From Lycorma delicatula (Eukaryota; Arthropoda; Insecta; Hemiptera; Fulgoridae), in NCBI RefSeq assembly GCF_047948215.1, contig NC_134460.1:153784305-153848304 (forward strand): 64,000 bases of DNA, in the 5' to 3' direction. Numbering within the stretch: position 1 is the stretch's first letter; every line of letters begins with the position of its first letter. Under the pieces are notes generated by a model, which was not told the DNA's origin, searched no databases, and worked only from the letters and a program-made list of their open reading frames with translations. The translations under genes were made by a program, and so were the position numbers. Shown here one piece after another: positions 47,697 through 57,448 of this stretch.

Positions 47697-48901
47697 CCAG
47701 GTGTGTAAATATGAAACCGGAATCTGCCCATAGATGGCTCTAGCTGTCAATGTAGTTACTGTCAAACTGCATCATTAATTCCATTTTCTTCCTTTGACAG
47801 CTGACAAAGATTTTCAACTCACAACAATACAAGTTTCATACAACAGCATAGTTTTAGTTAGCGTTGAACATGTCGAATTTTGTACCAACAAACTAAGATT
47901 TGCGGACAGCATTGATTTTCTGTTACCATTTAAAGAAAACTGCTGCAGAAACACATCGAATGCTTGTTGAATCTTACAGTGACTATGCTCTTGGTAAATC
48001 ACAGTGCTTTGAGTGGTTTACAAAATTCAAAAGTTGTGATTTTGATGTGAGAAATGAAGAATGGGGAAGACCACCGAAAAAGACAGCAAATTGCAAGCAT
48101 TGTTGGATAAGGTGATGCTCAAACACAACAACTAACGGATCAATTAAATGTTGAAGCCGTCTCCATACATTTGAAAGCTATGGGAAAGATCCAGAAGGTG
48201 GGAAATGAGTTCCACATGAATTGAATGAAAGACAGCAAGAAAACCGAAACACCACTTGTTGCTCACCAGGTACAAAAGAAAGTCACTTCTTCATTGAATT
48301 GTGACAGGTGATGAAAAGTGGATATATTTTGAGAATCCTGTAAAAGATCATGAGTAACTCCAGGCGAACCATCAACATTGATTTCAAGGCCAAATCGCTA
48401 TAGAAAGAAGGCTCTGAGTTAGGTGGGATCAGATAGGTGATCTATTATGAGCTGTTAAAACCTGGTGACTGAGTGCTACTGACAGCAAATGATTGATTAG
48501 AATCAAGCATTGCATGAAAAACAACCAGAATTCAAATAAGGCAACACAAAGTGATTTTGCTTCATGATAATGCACAATCACACACAACAAAACGATTGAG
48601 GCATTCAGTCGGGAAATGAATGCAGCAGCTTACTCACCAGACTTGGCTCCATCCACCTTTTGCATCGATGGGACATGCACTGGCCGAGCAGCGCTTCACT
48701 TCTTATGAAAATGGCTCTATGACTGGTTTGTCTCAAAAGAGCAACAGTTTTTTTTGGCGTGGCATTCATAAATTGTCAGAGAGATGGAAAAAATGTATAG
48801 CTACGATGGACAATATTTCTAATAAAATATTTTTTATCATTTTCATACAACAAATGTGTATTTTCTATACAAAAATTCCGGTTTCATATTTACACACCTG
48901 G
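47697..48901 (+). mobile_element. Mos1-like (mauritiana-subfamily) mariner, degraded
   Basis: Perfect terminal inverted repeats of 27 bp start CCAGGTGTGTAAATATGAAA and continue CCGGAAT at both ends, with TA duplications outside (47695-47696 and 48902-48903). The transposase is recognisable across the element. RTALIFCYHLKKTAAETHRM is followed by ECFEWFTKFKSCDFDV-like residues (47.9-48.06 kb). WVPHELNERQ-type residues appear near 48.21 kb with the W lost, then VIYYELLKPGD (48.44 kb), NAAAYSPDLAPS (48.62-48.66 kb) and ASMGHALAEQRFTSYENGSM (48.67-48.73 kb). WRGIHKLSERWKKCIA closes the gene (48.76-48.80 kb). These place it in the mauritiana subfamily. At least six frameshifts and a few stops inactivate it. 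Preserved ends mean it could still be mobilised if a matching transposase were present. Confidence 0.93.
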
Positions 48902-48903
48902 TA

Positions 48904-50507
48904 TTATTTGTTTTCACCATTTCTAATAACTTTCTTTCAATGTACCATCATAAATTCTACTAACAAAGCTACTTTTAAGTATAATTTTTTTTTTAAATGT
49001 ACCATATTCATAGCCCTACAATTTCATTACAATCTGAATTGTAGTTTAAAGAAGTAAATTTACTGGTAGCACATTTCATTCATTTACTAATAGCTCAATT
49101 CAACTCTTTTCTGAATGGCAGACAAACAGAAATGAATACCTATGGTTATTACTTATGTGCAAAAATAACTTAATAGTATTTCCATAAAATGTTGGTGCAC
49201 TTATAGTAAAACAGTTAGAAATATGAGTATGGTATTAAAATTTGAAATAAATGATGTAATGACGTGGTAAAAAGTGTGTTTAGTCAATTTTAATGTAAAA
49301 CTCCAGTTACTGTAATATATTAATATGTTTGTAATGCAGGTTAGAAAGGTGCTCTTTAAATGCTGAGGTTACATTTTTCTCTCTGAGTTTATATGCCTTC
49401 TATGTGGGAGAAAAACTTTTAATAGATGTCATTTGTGCCTAATTCTTTAGGCATAATTCATTAGTTTAAACTAATACCCACACTGACCAAACTTGCAACA
49501 AAGTGAAAGTAGAGAGATTGTTAAAATTATATTAAAAATATATATCATTTCCCTCCCTAGATTCACTGGAAGATAATCTCTGAGTAAGAGAAGATTATGA
49601 TGATGATGATGTAAAACAGTGATGATTAGATATGGAATCCATTTTATTCAGAGTAGGCTATGGAAACCCAAAGCAATGTACATGCAATATATAATAAAAT
49701 GTTTTATTTTATTTTAATAATTAAGACAATTAATGAACAATTAATTTTTAATAAATTATAACAATTAATAAAATATAAATTAATCTTTAAAAACTAGAAT
49801 TTATTACACCTAATTTAAACTCGAGCATATGAAGTCAACTTCCAATTATATTTTTATTTTGGTTCTGACATTCGCCATAATTCAAAATAATTCTTCTTTG
49901 ATCTGAAATTTTTCCAAAAGTTTTTCTTCCACCTTTTGTTATCCAGTATAATTAATTCTCTGTCTCTATAGTGTAATCTGTTAAGATTTTCTGTTGGGGT
50001 TTTTTTATTTTGATCTTAACCTGCTTTTTAATTATGTATTATTGACAATTCATGCTGCTAGTAGTTTCCAAAATCTCTCTCAGTGTCTTCAGATCATCAG
50101 TTGTCATTCCTTCAGAATTCTCTTACAAAGATATTTTACTCAGTCTGTGTATCCGCATCAATTCTAGCAATAAAAAAGCTCTACATATATAAAAAACTTT
50201 TTATATATAAAATAACTTATCCTCAAAAGAGAATTTTTTATAATTCAAAGTTATATTTTAATAATTTAAAGTTCAGGTTTTTTATAATTTTTTACTAATC
50301 TTGTATTCAGTAATACATTTGTTTTTATATTACAGATGGCATTTCCATCATCTTCAATATTTATTAATTCTGTTTAAAATAGCAAATTTTATTTTATTGT
50401 CGTATGGATTTATTTTTTTATTATTACAATCTTTTAGTAAAAATAATAAATGCTGATAAATTAAAGTAGCGTTCTGAAAACGATTGAGGATTCAGTGTAT
50501 TATAATA
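48904..50507. other. Intergenic DNA downstream of IFT172
   Basis: No gene is seen. The stretch has a short (GAT)n run near 49597-49611 and AT-rich filler. Confidence 0.55.
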
Positions 50508-50517
50508 TTTATTTATT
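50508..50517 (-). terminator. Polyadenylation signals of IFT172
   Basis: On the - strand two overlapping AATAAA words occur 17-26 nt past the TAA stop. This gives a very short 3' UTR unless a later site is used. Confidence 0.6.
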
Positions 50518-50533
50518 ATCCAAATTCAAAATT

Positions 50534-50827
50534 TTAAAGAAAAGAAAAATTTGGAGCACTACCACACCATTCTCCAATAAATTTTATTACATTTGTTAAT
50601 GCAGTATTTGTTGGTGCCATTTTTGCAGCCATTGTAAGTTTGTTCCAATCTTCCTTATTTGCATAACATCCTGGTCTTTTAAACTGTACAATAGTAGAAC
50701 TGCTTCCTCCTGGTAAAACTCCTAACACTGGATATCCCGTTACTACACATGCTGGGGCACCAGATGCAGCACTTTCTAAATTGTTTAATGATGACTCATA
50801 TAAATTCCTGTCATCCAGTGGCAAGAC
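50534..50827 (-). CDS. IFT172: IFT172, terminal coding exon
   Basis: These 97 codons plus TAA are the C-terminus of intraflagellar transport protein 172, a large IFT-B subunit that moves cargo along the ciliary axoneme and takes part in switching direction at the tip. The frame begins with VLPLDDRNLYESSL at a tttttag acceptor (AG at 50828-50829). It contains CVVTGYPVLG and FKRPGCYANKEDWNKLTMAA, then FIGEWCGSAPNFSFL at the end, the family's TGYP(V/I)L, FKRPG..ANK.(D/N)WNK and WCGG endings. It carries a short extra serine/glycine stretch (PGGSSST) before the FKRPG block. The frame continues seamlessly from the exon at 54128-54352. In insects the gene is needed mainly in ciliated sensory neurons and sperm; this is family knowledge. 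Confidence 0.9.
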   Translation of the reverse strand, partial: VLPLDDRNLYESSLNNLESAASGAPACVVTGYPVLGVLPGGSSSTIVQFKRPGCYANKEDWNKLTMAAKMAPTNTALTNVIKFIGEWCGSAPNFSFL

Positions 50828-50891
50828 CTAAAAACAAAGTTAAATATATTTATTATTTTGTGAATGTTTATTTTAATTTTAATGTAATATA

Positions 50892-51191
50892 CAGAGTATC
50901 ACAAAGTCTTCCACTACTTTCATAACTTATTCTACTTCTTAAAATAATGGAAAAAGTTCATATAACATATCTCCTAAAATGCTTTGATTGCTAGTGAAAG
51001 GTTTCGCTCGTATTTCAGCTGCCCCTGTTAGATGAGGTCATACTGAAATCTTTAGGATGTTAATTAAGGGGCAGAATTAGTGATTTCTTAAGGTTTTTGA
51101 CCTCAGAAAACTAATAAGAAAGGTTCCAGAACCGTATCTGCAGTAGTTTTTGAGAAATCTGGAGTGAAAACCAATAAATTGGAGTAAAAAA
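50892..51191. repeat. Left long terminal inverted repeat
   Basis: Roughly 300 bp that reappear in inverted form at 52875-53165. Both arms contain recognisable matching segments spread along their whole length (for example AACTTTTTCCATTATTTT on the right versus its complement on the left, and TTTCTCAAAAA near the inner part), with small indels. Confidence 0.8.
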
Positions 51192-52874
51192 CTTTTTTTT
51201 ATGTTTGATGTATAATAACTTTGTTAAACGGGTAATAAACACATAAAACAGTTACTACAAAATAATAAAATAATACATAAAACTGTTAAACAAAACTTCT
51301 AGAGAATACAATTTTGAACAAATTGGTTTAAGATTAATTGAATGAAATGAAGAAAAGTTATAAAAATTCAAATTTTATCTACATATAGTAAATTACTACA
51401 TTTGTCTGAAAATTACTTATTTTATGTAACCAAAAATCAAATTCATTTTTGGTGATGTGAAAAATTTGTAAAAACAAAATCTACTGTTAAACATTTTTTT
51501 TTTTAAACTGAAAATTATTCAATTGTAAAATAAAAATAAATAAATGCAATTATCTAGATAATTTGTTTATCAATGACAGAAATATAATAAATGTTTAATA
51601 ATTATTATTTCAAAGTTAGCAATAAAATAACAACAGCTGATCAACAATGCACAATATTGTATTAATATTTAAATCATTCTGTAAGGTACATTAAGTATAT
51701 TGGGTACTGTGCTGTTGTTAGTGAAGATTTTCTGTGATTTTTTGTTTGAACATGATCGGTTTGCCACTGAAGTAATGCTGTATTTATTTACAACAGAGGA
51801 ATATGCTGATACAGTATTCATTTTGTGGTGCATAATGGTAATTCTACAGCTGCTGCAGTAGAAGAATGCGAATGATCTGTACAACAAGCTGCTGCTCAAT
51901 TTTACAAAAATTGTCAGTGCATGACATTTTTGTAAGCAGATCGGAGTTTCACATTCAATGATTAGTAAGACACTTAAAACAAGTTTTATTCTTATCATAA
52001 ACAGCCAGTTCAACATCTATACTCATGAGACAGTCCGCTTCGCTTGGAGTTCTGTGACTGATGCAATACAAATCGACAACTCTACAAGTATGTTTTGTTT
52101 AACGATGAGGCAAATTTCACTCAAGATGGCATCAACAACTTACGCAATAGCATACATGGGCAGACATAAATCCTCATGATTTGGTGGAAGGCAATTTTCA
52201 ACACCGTTTTAGTGTCAATGTATGGTGCGGCCTTCTTCACAGTCAGCTGTTTGGACCATTCATATTACCTGGTCACTTAAATGCTAAGGTCTACTTGCAG
52301 TTTCTTTAAGAAGAATGGCCTGCTTGAAGATGTTCCTCTAGCGCCAAGATGCAAAGTATACTTCCAGCAGGATGGTGTGCCTCCCAACTTATTTTGTGCC
52401 ATTTCCCTGAGAATTAGATCAGTCGTGGAGGTTCACATACATTCCTGGCTACCAAGATCGCCTGATCTAACACCTTTAGATTTTTGGTCTGGAAATAGAT
52501 GAAAAATATTATATACAAAACAAACATATATTCTCATGAGGAATTAATTGTGTGCACTATGGATACAGCTGAGCAACTTAAGGACTGCCCTGAAGAACTA
52601 AAAAGAGTTAGAAAATCAGTACAGAAGCATGCCAAAAAATGTGTTGAAAATGGCGAGCTGATTTTTGAAACATTTATTATAAACTGGTACACATAATGTA
52701 CTTTGATCTAGTGTACTGTTTCTAAATAAAATTTGAATTTTTCTAACTTTTCTTTGTTTTATTCAACTTACAACATTTTGTTCAGATTTAAATTCTCTAC
52801 AAGTTTTGTCTAAAGTTTTATGAGTTTATTATCCTTTTAACAAAGGATGTTATTTTATGTATAACATAATAAAT

Positions 52875-53165
52875 AGGGGTTTTTATCCCCAATTTATTGG
52901 TTTTCACCCCAGATTTCTCAAAAAATCAGCAGCTACGGTCCTGGGACCTACCTTATTAGATCTTTCAGGTCAAAAACCATAAGAAATCATTATTTTCAGT
53001 ACTACCTCATTTCACCAGGGAAGCTGAAATCTTGAGTGAAATCTTTCACTAGTCATAACTTGCAAATGAAGCATTTTAGGAAGTATGTTTATATGAACTT
53101 TTTCCATTATTTTCACGAGTTGAATATTTTATGAAAGTCCTGAAAGAACTTTGTGATACACGCTG
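52875..53165. repeat. Right long terminal inverted repeat
   Basis: Inverted counterpart of 50892-51191, slightly shorter through small deletions, ending one base before the TA target site. Confidence 0.8.
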
Positions 53166-54127
53166 TACAATATACTCAAATCCAGCATTGTCATACATTA
53201 CTCCATATTATGACTGTTTCACCATCGTTTTGATATCTTATCAGATGTTTAAATGTATCTTACGTAGCATTTAAAACTTTATATGTTTTGTGCATTATAC
53301 AGCCATGTACTTAAAATCAGAAGCAGGACCTTGATAAGTGCCGTAGCTCAAAGAAACCATTTGGCAACTTATTTTCACTTCCTTCATTATAACAGACATC
53401 AAAAGTAGGTTTTATAGAATAATACAAAACAGACATGACTGCTGATAGCATGACACATTGAAATTTTTTTGTCTGTAAATTCATTTCTTCTGATCAACTG
53501 GTAAATTTCAAGCTCTGCTTCCATATTTAGAGAAGGTAATCTATATTGAGCTTTATAATGAAAAATTTTATTAGATGGGAATTATAAAATAAAATATTGA
53601 AGTTGCATAAATGCAGTTATGGTGCATGTATGGAGCAGGTTCAGTTACAATGCATTTGCCTTACACTTCAAAAAGAATGCAATTTTTGGCTTGTGTCATT
53701 CATTTCATATACTTCATAAGTACTTGATTCAGTTCCTCCCTTGTGACTTAAATTGTTTCAAAATATTATGTTTTTCTTGAGGGAAATCAATATAGAAAAA
53801 TTCAGTTTGTCACCAGTAGATTTTGGTGAATAAAATTTTTCATTGCTGTTATTATTATTATTATTATTAGATTAATGTTAGATTATTACTACTCATTAAC
53901 ACAAGATCAAAAGATGTTTCTCGGTTAATAAGTTTTATTTAATTTCTCTACTTGCTGTTCAATTATTAGTCTTGATTTATACTTCAGGTAAATTTATATC
54001 TGTTTATAAAATATCAAATTTATACATAATATCATTACATATTGATAAACATCTCTGTTGTAGGATATAAAGTGAAAAAGAATTTAATTAATAAGGCTTA
54101 ATTACAATTATTAAATTTAATCTTCAC

Positions 54128-54352
54128 CTGCTCAATATTTTGATCCATTGATACTGCTAATACCCATTCTTTAACCTCTTCATGTTCTTTTGACTCAAGG
54201 TATGGTGAAGGTGGTAGTGGTACATCAGATGGAAAATCTGTTGCAGTGAAATCAGCATGATCTAATAAATCAGGACTGTCTTCTTCCATTGCTTCTACTA
54301 TATCTAAATAATGATTAAGGAATACAAATGCTTCACTTTCCCGGCCAACATT
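54128..54352 (-). CDS. IFT172: IFT172, penultimate coding exon
   Basis: Seventy-five codons on the - strand run from a TTTCAG acceptor (AG at 54353-54354) to a CAG|GTGAAG donor. The protein starts NVGRESEAFVFLNHYLDIVE, continues with an acidic piece (MEEDSPDLLDHADFTATDF), then VPLPPSPYL and ends EVKEWVLAVSMDQNIEQ. This matches the stretch just before the C-terminus of IFT172 (F.NH.LD...A.EE, LDH.DF..TD.P..VPLP and EVR.WVL.VSMDQ..EQ). It splices in frame to VLPLDDRN in the exon at 50827. Exon length is a multiple of three. The WD40 and long TPR parts, over 1,500 residues, lie beyond the right edge of the window or in upstream exons not present here. Confidence 0.9.
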
Positions 54353-54649
54353 CTGAAATTAGAATTATCAAAAAAAGTAATTAAAGTAATACTTTAGTAG
54401 ACATTGATACCTTATGTTTGGTTTATTAACAATCAAAGTAAATTTATTTTCTACTAGTTGTGTGAACTTCCTCTACTAAACAGAGATAGTGAATATAATA
54501 CATTATTTCATAACAGAAAGAAGTACAATTTGTTGCTTCACATTACTGGTTCCAATTTTTCTTATGGTTTTGACACAGGTAAAATGTTACTCTACCACAA
54601 GGAACAATCTTGAGAAGCTCACTAAACCTCATTTAACTGACAACAATAA

Positions 54650-56340
54650 CATCTTAAATCAGATATTTCATTTGTTTATCATAAGATCTGCTAGAGGCAG
54701 TCCCTTGCACCAAGTCCATTCTGCTCTAATTCCTGGCGAACATTTAAGTTATTCTTGATAGCTCTAATTTCCTTTTAAAACAACTATAATTTTTAATCTA
54801 TTCTAGCCCCTTTTCCTTCTTCATCTACTGATCCTTCTGTGTCTGTTTTGGTATATCCCTTTTCTTTCATGTTTATTCCAACTGAATGGCTTTACTATTC
54901 TGGGTTTTTCTCCATTCTTGTTCATTTTCCTCATTACATCATTTTTTCCTCTGTCTCTGCCCATTTAATCTTCTCCAGTTTGTTTATAAATCTTAAAAAC
55001 ATATTATCTACATTTCAAATCCCATCAGACTTTCTTTTTTGCATTTTTAATATATCTTTTTTCACATTCTTATAAAAAAAGATTTCAAATACATTACTTC
55101 ACTACAATCTTCCTCCAAGAGTAATTTTATCTTGCATATAATTGTATGAATAAATGCTTCCTTAGCTGTTGCTATTCTAAATTTCATTTCATTTTCATTT
55201 TTTGCAATCTGATCATCCCTTTACTGTTTTACATGTTTAATTTTTCCTTCTCGTGAAGATATCTTCTGTAGATATATTCTCATTATTTTTCTTTTCAGCA
55301 CTCCTTTCCATTCTGTGTTCTCACCCTGTGCCACAATGTCTTCTAATTTTGGAATAATTATTGAATAAAGTGTGCTTAATCATGTAAAGTACAGGAATTT
55401 ATTTTCTTTCCTTCTATTCTGATCCCTTATTTTCTTAGGTTTATTAATACTAAACAATGTCGAGGATAAGCAGCATCCTCAGACTACTCGCTTTCCTAAC
55501 TCAAAACACACTCGTTTGCATCCTGTACTTTTGTAACTTGTTTCTGACTGGTAGAATTATGTAATTAATAATCTACTTTCCAGTCCTCTATCAAACTTTT
55601 TAGTATTCTCATTAGTTTATCCTATTTGACACAAATGAATGCTTTCTTGGATGTCCATAACACACACAAACACACATGTGCATGTGCATGCACAAGTGCA
55701 CACACTTATTCCTTACCTTTTTCCATATACTTCTCTCAGATAGCTCTCAGCCCAATTGCATCCCTTGTGCCTTTCCCCTTCCTAAATCTGTATTATCCTT
55801 CTGTAAAAATTTGCTCCTTTTTTCTTAGTCTTCAAAATTCTCAGAGGAATCTTTGATGAATGTGAAATTAAACTTTTCTGTAATCTTAACATTTTATTCC
55901 ACATGCTTTATGGTGATTGGAATTTCAATCATTTTTAAGAGACTCTTCTGGCTATATCCACCTGCTGTAGATCACATTCCACAGCTTTACAACCTGTAAT
56001 CCTATTCCTTCTTCATTAAGATGCAACAGTTTCATCAGAATCTCTCCCAATCCCACAGATTTTCCATTCTTAACTCTTTTATTCCTTATGAACTTCTGAT
56101 TTTAGGACGTTCTTTGTCATATTTATTTTTTATTTCAACCTGATCTTCTATAAAGAGATTGTTTCACTTTATGTTGGAGTGGTATTATTCCTCCATACTT
56201 CTTCCATCTTCTAAGTATCTTTTCCTCTTTGTATAATACTTTCCCATTTATATTGTCTTTTTTTTTATTCCATATTTCTATGTACAGTATATCTCTTTAC
56301 CTACTGATGTGATTATAGAACAAATATGATCTTAATTATT
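54650..56340 (-). pseudogene. Decayed non-LTR retrotransposon, reverse transcriptase C-terminal half
   Basis: The - strand is purine-rich and coding-like. Recognisable pieces are EFGKGVRQGCCLS-like residues near 55.49 kb (the RT turn before palm motif C), KFRIATAKEAFIHTIICKIK near 55.13-55.19 kb, and GFEM near 55.02 kb, in the order of the region after the FADD box in RTE-type elements (compare CRIAQAKRAF, EAFEM in the element at 57.4-60.2 kb). Stops are dense and the FADD box itself is not intact. The residues differ from the better-preserved RTE copy, so it is an older or different family. It is in sense orientation to IFT172. Confidence 0.55.
55660..55705. repeat. Alternating purine-pyrimidine tract
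   Basis: A CACACACAAACACACATGTG stretch passes into GCATGTGCATGCACAAGTGC and more CA repeats. Almost every base alternates purine and pyrimidine. Confidence 0.7.
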
Positions 56341-57033
56341 AACAACAGATTATTCTCAACATCAAATAAATATATGATAGCAGTATGTCTACTTTAGTCG
56401 AGTTCTAGACGGCACTGAGTACAGACGTGTGTTCTTAGCTCTGCATTTTTATGCTTTTTGACTGGTATTTTTGGATATTTTATTGGATTTGGACATTGGA
56501 ATCTTTAGTGGTATGGTTATATGGCTTTAGTGGTATGGACATATGTGTGAAATATTTTGAGTTTTGGTCACGGATTAATTAAGTTATTAGACTTTTTACC
56601 TAAAAAACAAAGTTTTGAGAGTAGTGAAGTGATTTTACAGTGCTGTCGAATTTTTGGATAACAGCGAAGGACCGTGGAATTGCTGGTAAGAGTAATAAAA
56701 AGTCAATTCATACTTGTAGAGTGAGTTAAAAAATATTCTAAATAAGTGTTTTTTAGTGTTTCAAGTCTATATATTTTACAGTCTACATATTTTAGTCTAC
56801 ATATTAGCTTATATAGAGTGAAAATTTTATAAGTTGAACGACAAGCTTTGTCTTGCTCGTTATGTCATTGGCAAGCTAGTAAACAAGGACTTGGAGAATT
56901 TTCACAAACTTTATAGTATACTGTCAGAATTTTTCTAGGTGTTTGGAAGCACTTTATACGGGCAATTCCTTTTCCTCTATATCTCCTACAGTTTATACAA
57001 TAGAAGAAAAATTCCTTAACTTCTTTCCGAACC

Positions 57034-57084
57034 CAAAGATTTTTTGACCTCAGATTCCCAAATTTTTTGACCTCAGATTTCGAC
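57034..57084. repeat. 25-bp tandem duplication in R1 leader
   Basis: AAAGATTTTTTGACCTCAGA and then AAATTTTTTGACCTCAGATT form two adjacent near-identical units upstream of ORF1, with three or four differences. Confidence 0.7.
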
Positions 57085-57164
57085 AGATACATTTTACTTA
57101 TCCCCCGAGGCTCCCCCACAAAAAAAAAAGATTTGGGGGGCACCTGCCCGTGTGGGTTGTCGTT

Positions 57165-57195
57165 GGATTCGGAACCGTCCCCTGATTCCGAATCC
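57165..57195 (+). promoter_or_regulatory. Perfect 10-bp hairpin just before ORF1 start codon
   Basis: GGATTCGGAA (57165-57174) pairs perfectly with TTCCGAATCC (57186-57195) around an 11-nt loop. The stem ends five nucleotides before the ATG at 57201. In an otherwise decaying region this exact pairing suggests an RNA structure in the leader that affects initiation of ORF1 or packaging; the function is inference. Confidence 0.75.
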
Positions 57196-57200
57196 ATACA

Positions 57201-57445
57201 ATGAGGAGACGTAGCTCACTTCCCGTGGAAGATACAGACTCCCAAGTCGCTGGGCACTCGCGGGGAAGTTCTGGAAGGAGGCAGAGCGTTACTGAGGGTA
57301 CAGAAGACATGGAGACCACAACACTCAGCCAAGACAAGGCCAAATGGAAGACAATAGAGGGTAGAGGTGCCAAGAGAGCAAGAGCGGGATCGTCTGAAGA
57401 AGAGGAGGCCCCTCCTAATCTAAAAGACGTCACCTATAGATTGGG
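57201..57445 (+). CDS. R1-clade ORF1 (gag), 5' part
   Basis: The first 81 codons of ORF1 start at ATG 57201, directly after the leader hairpin. The sequence is polar and serine/arginine/glutamate-rich (MRRRSSLPVEDTDSQV, then GAKRARAGSSEEEEAPP), usual for the disordered N-terminus of gag-like proteins that bind element RNA. It runs up to the target-site duplication of the RTE insertion at 57436-57445. Its open codon (GG-) is completed by the first base after the insertion (60246), so the two parts were one ORF. Confidence 0.8.
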
Positions 57446-57448
57446 GTA

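Larger units (their letters stand above)
50892..53165 (+). mobile_element. Mariner-type element with roughly 300-bp terminal inverted repeats
   Basis: Outer TA sites (50890-50891, 53166-53167) flank ends reading CAGAGTATCACAAAGTCTTC on the left and, inward from the right, CAGCGTGTATCACAAAGTTC. The similarity continues for about 300 bp (left 50892-51191, right about 52875-53165). It includes matching words such as AAACCAATAAATTGG and its complement. Between them the + strand encodes a decayed transposase of the DUF4817-like group. A HTH remnant GVSHSMISKTLKTSFI lies near 51.94-51.99 kb. FNDEANFTQDGINNLRNSHT (52.10-52.16 kb, first catalytic aspartate in NDE) and FSVNVWCGLLHSQLFGPFIL (52.21-52.27 kb) follow. 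A block SPDLTPLDFWSG (52.46-52.50 kb) carries the third aspartate region. Several shifts and stops inactivate it. At 2.27 kb it is longer than usual because of the TIRs. Confidence 0.88.
50828..54127 (-). other. Last intron of IFT172, holding a mariner-type element
   Basis: On the - strand the donor is CAG|GTGAAG at 54127 and the acceptor tttttag ends at 50828. About two thirds of this 3.3-kb intron is a single long-TIR transposon inserted opposite to the gene. The remainder, 53168-54127, is AT-rich with a short TTA repeat near 53850-53869. Confidence 0.87.

Noticed and set aside
57098..57433. 111-codon open frame on the - strand opposite R1 ORF1
   Set aside because: It lies antisense to the gag N-terminus, whose composition and start context are convincing; this is a shadow frame.
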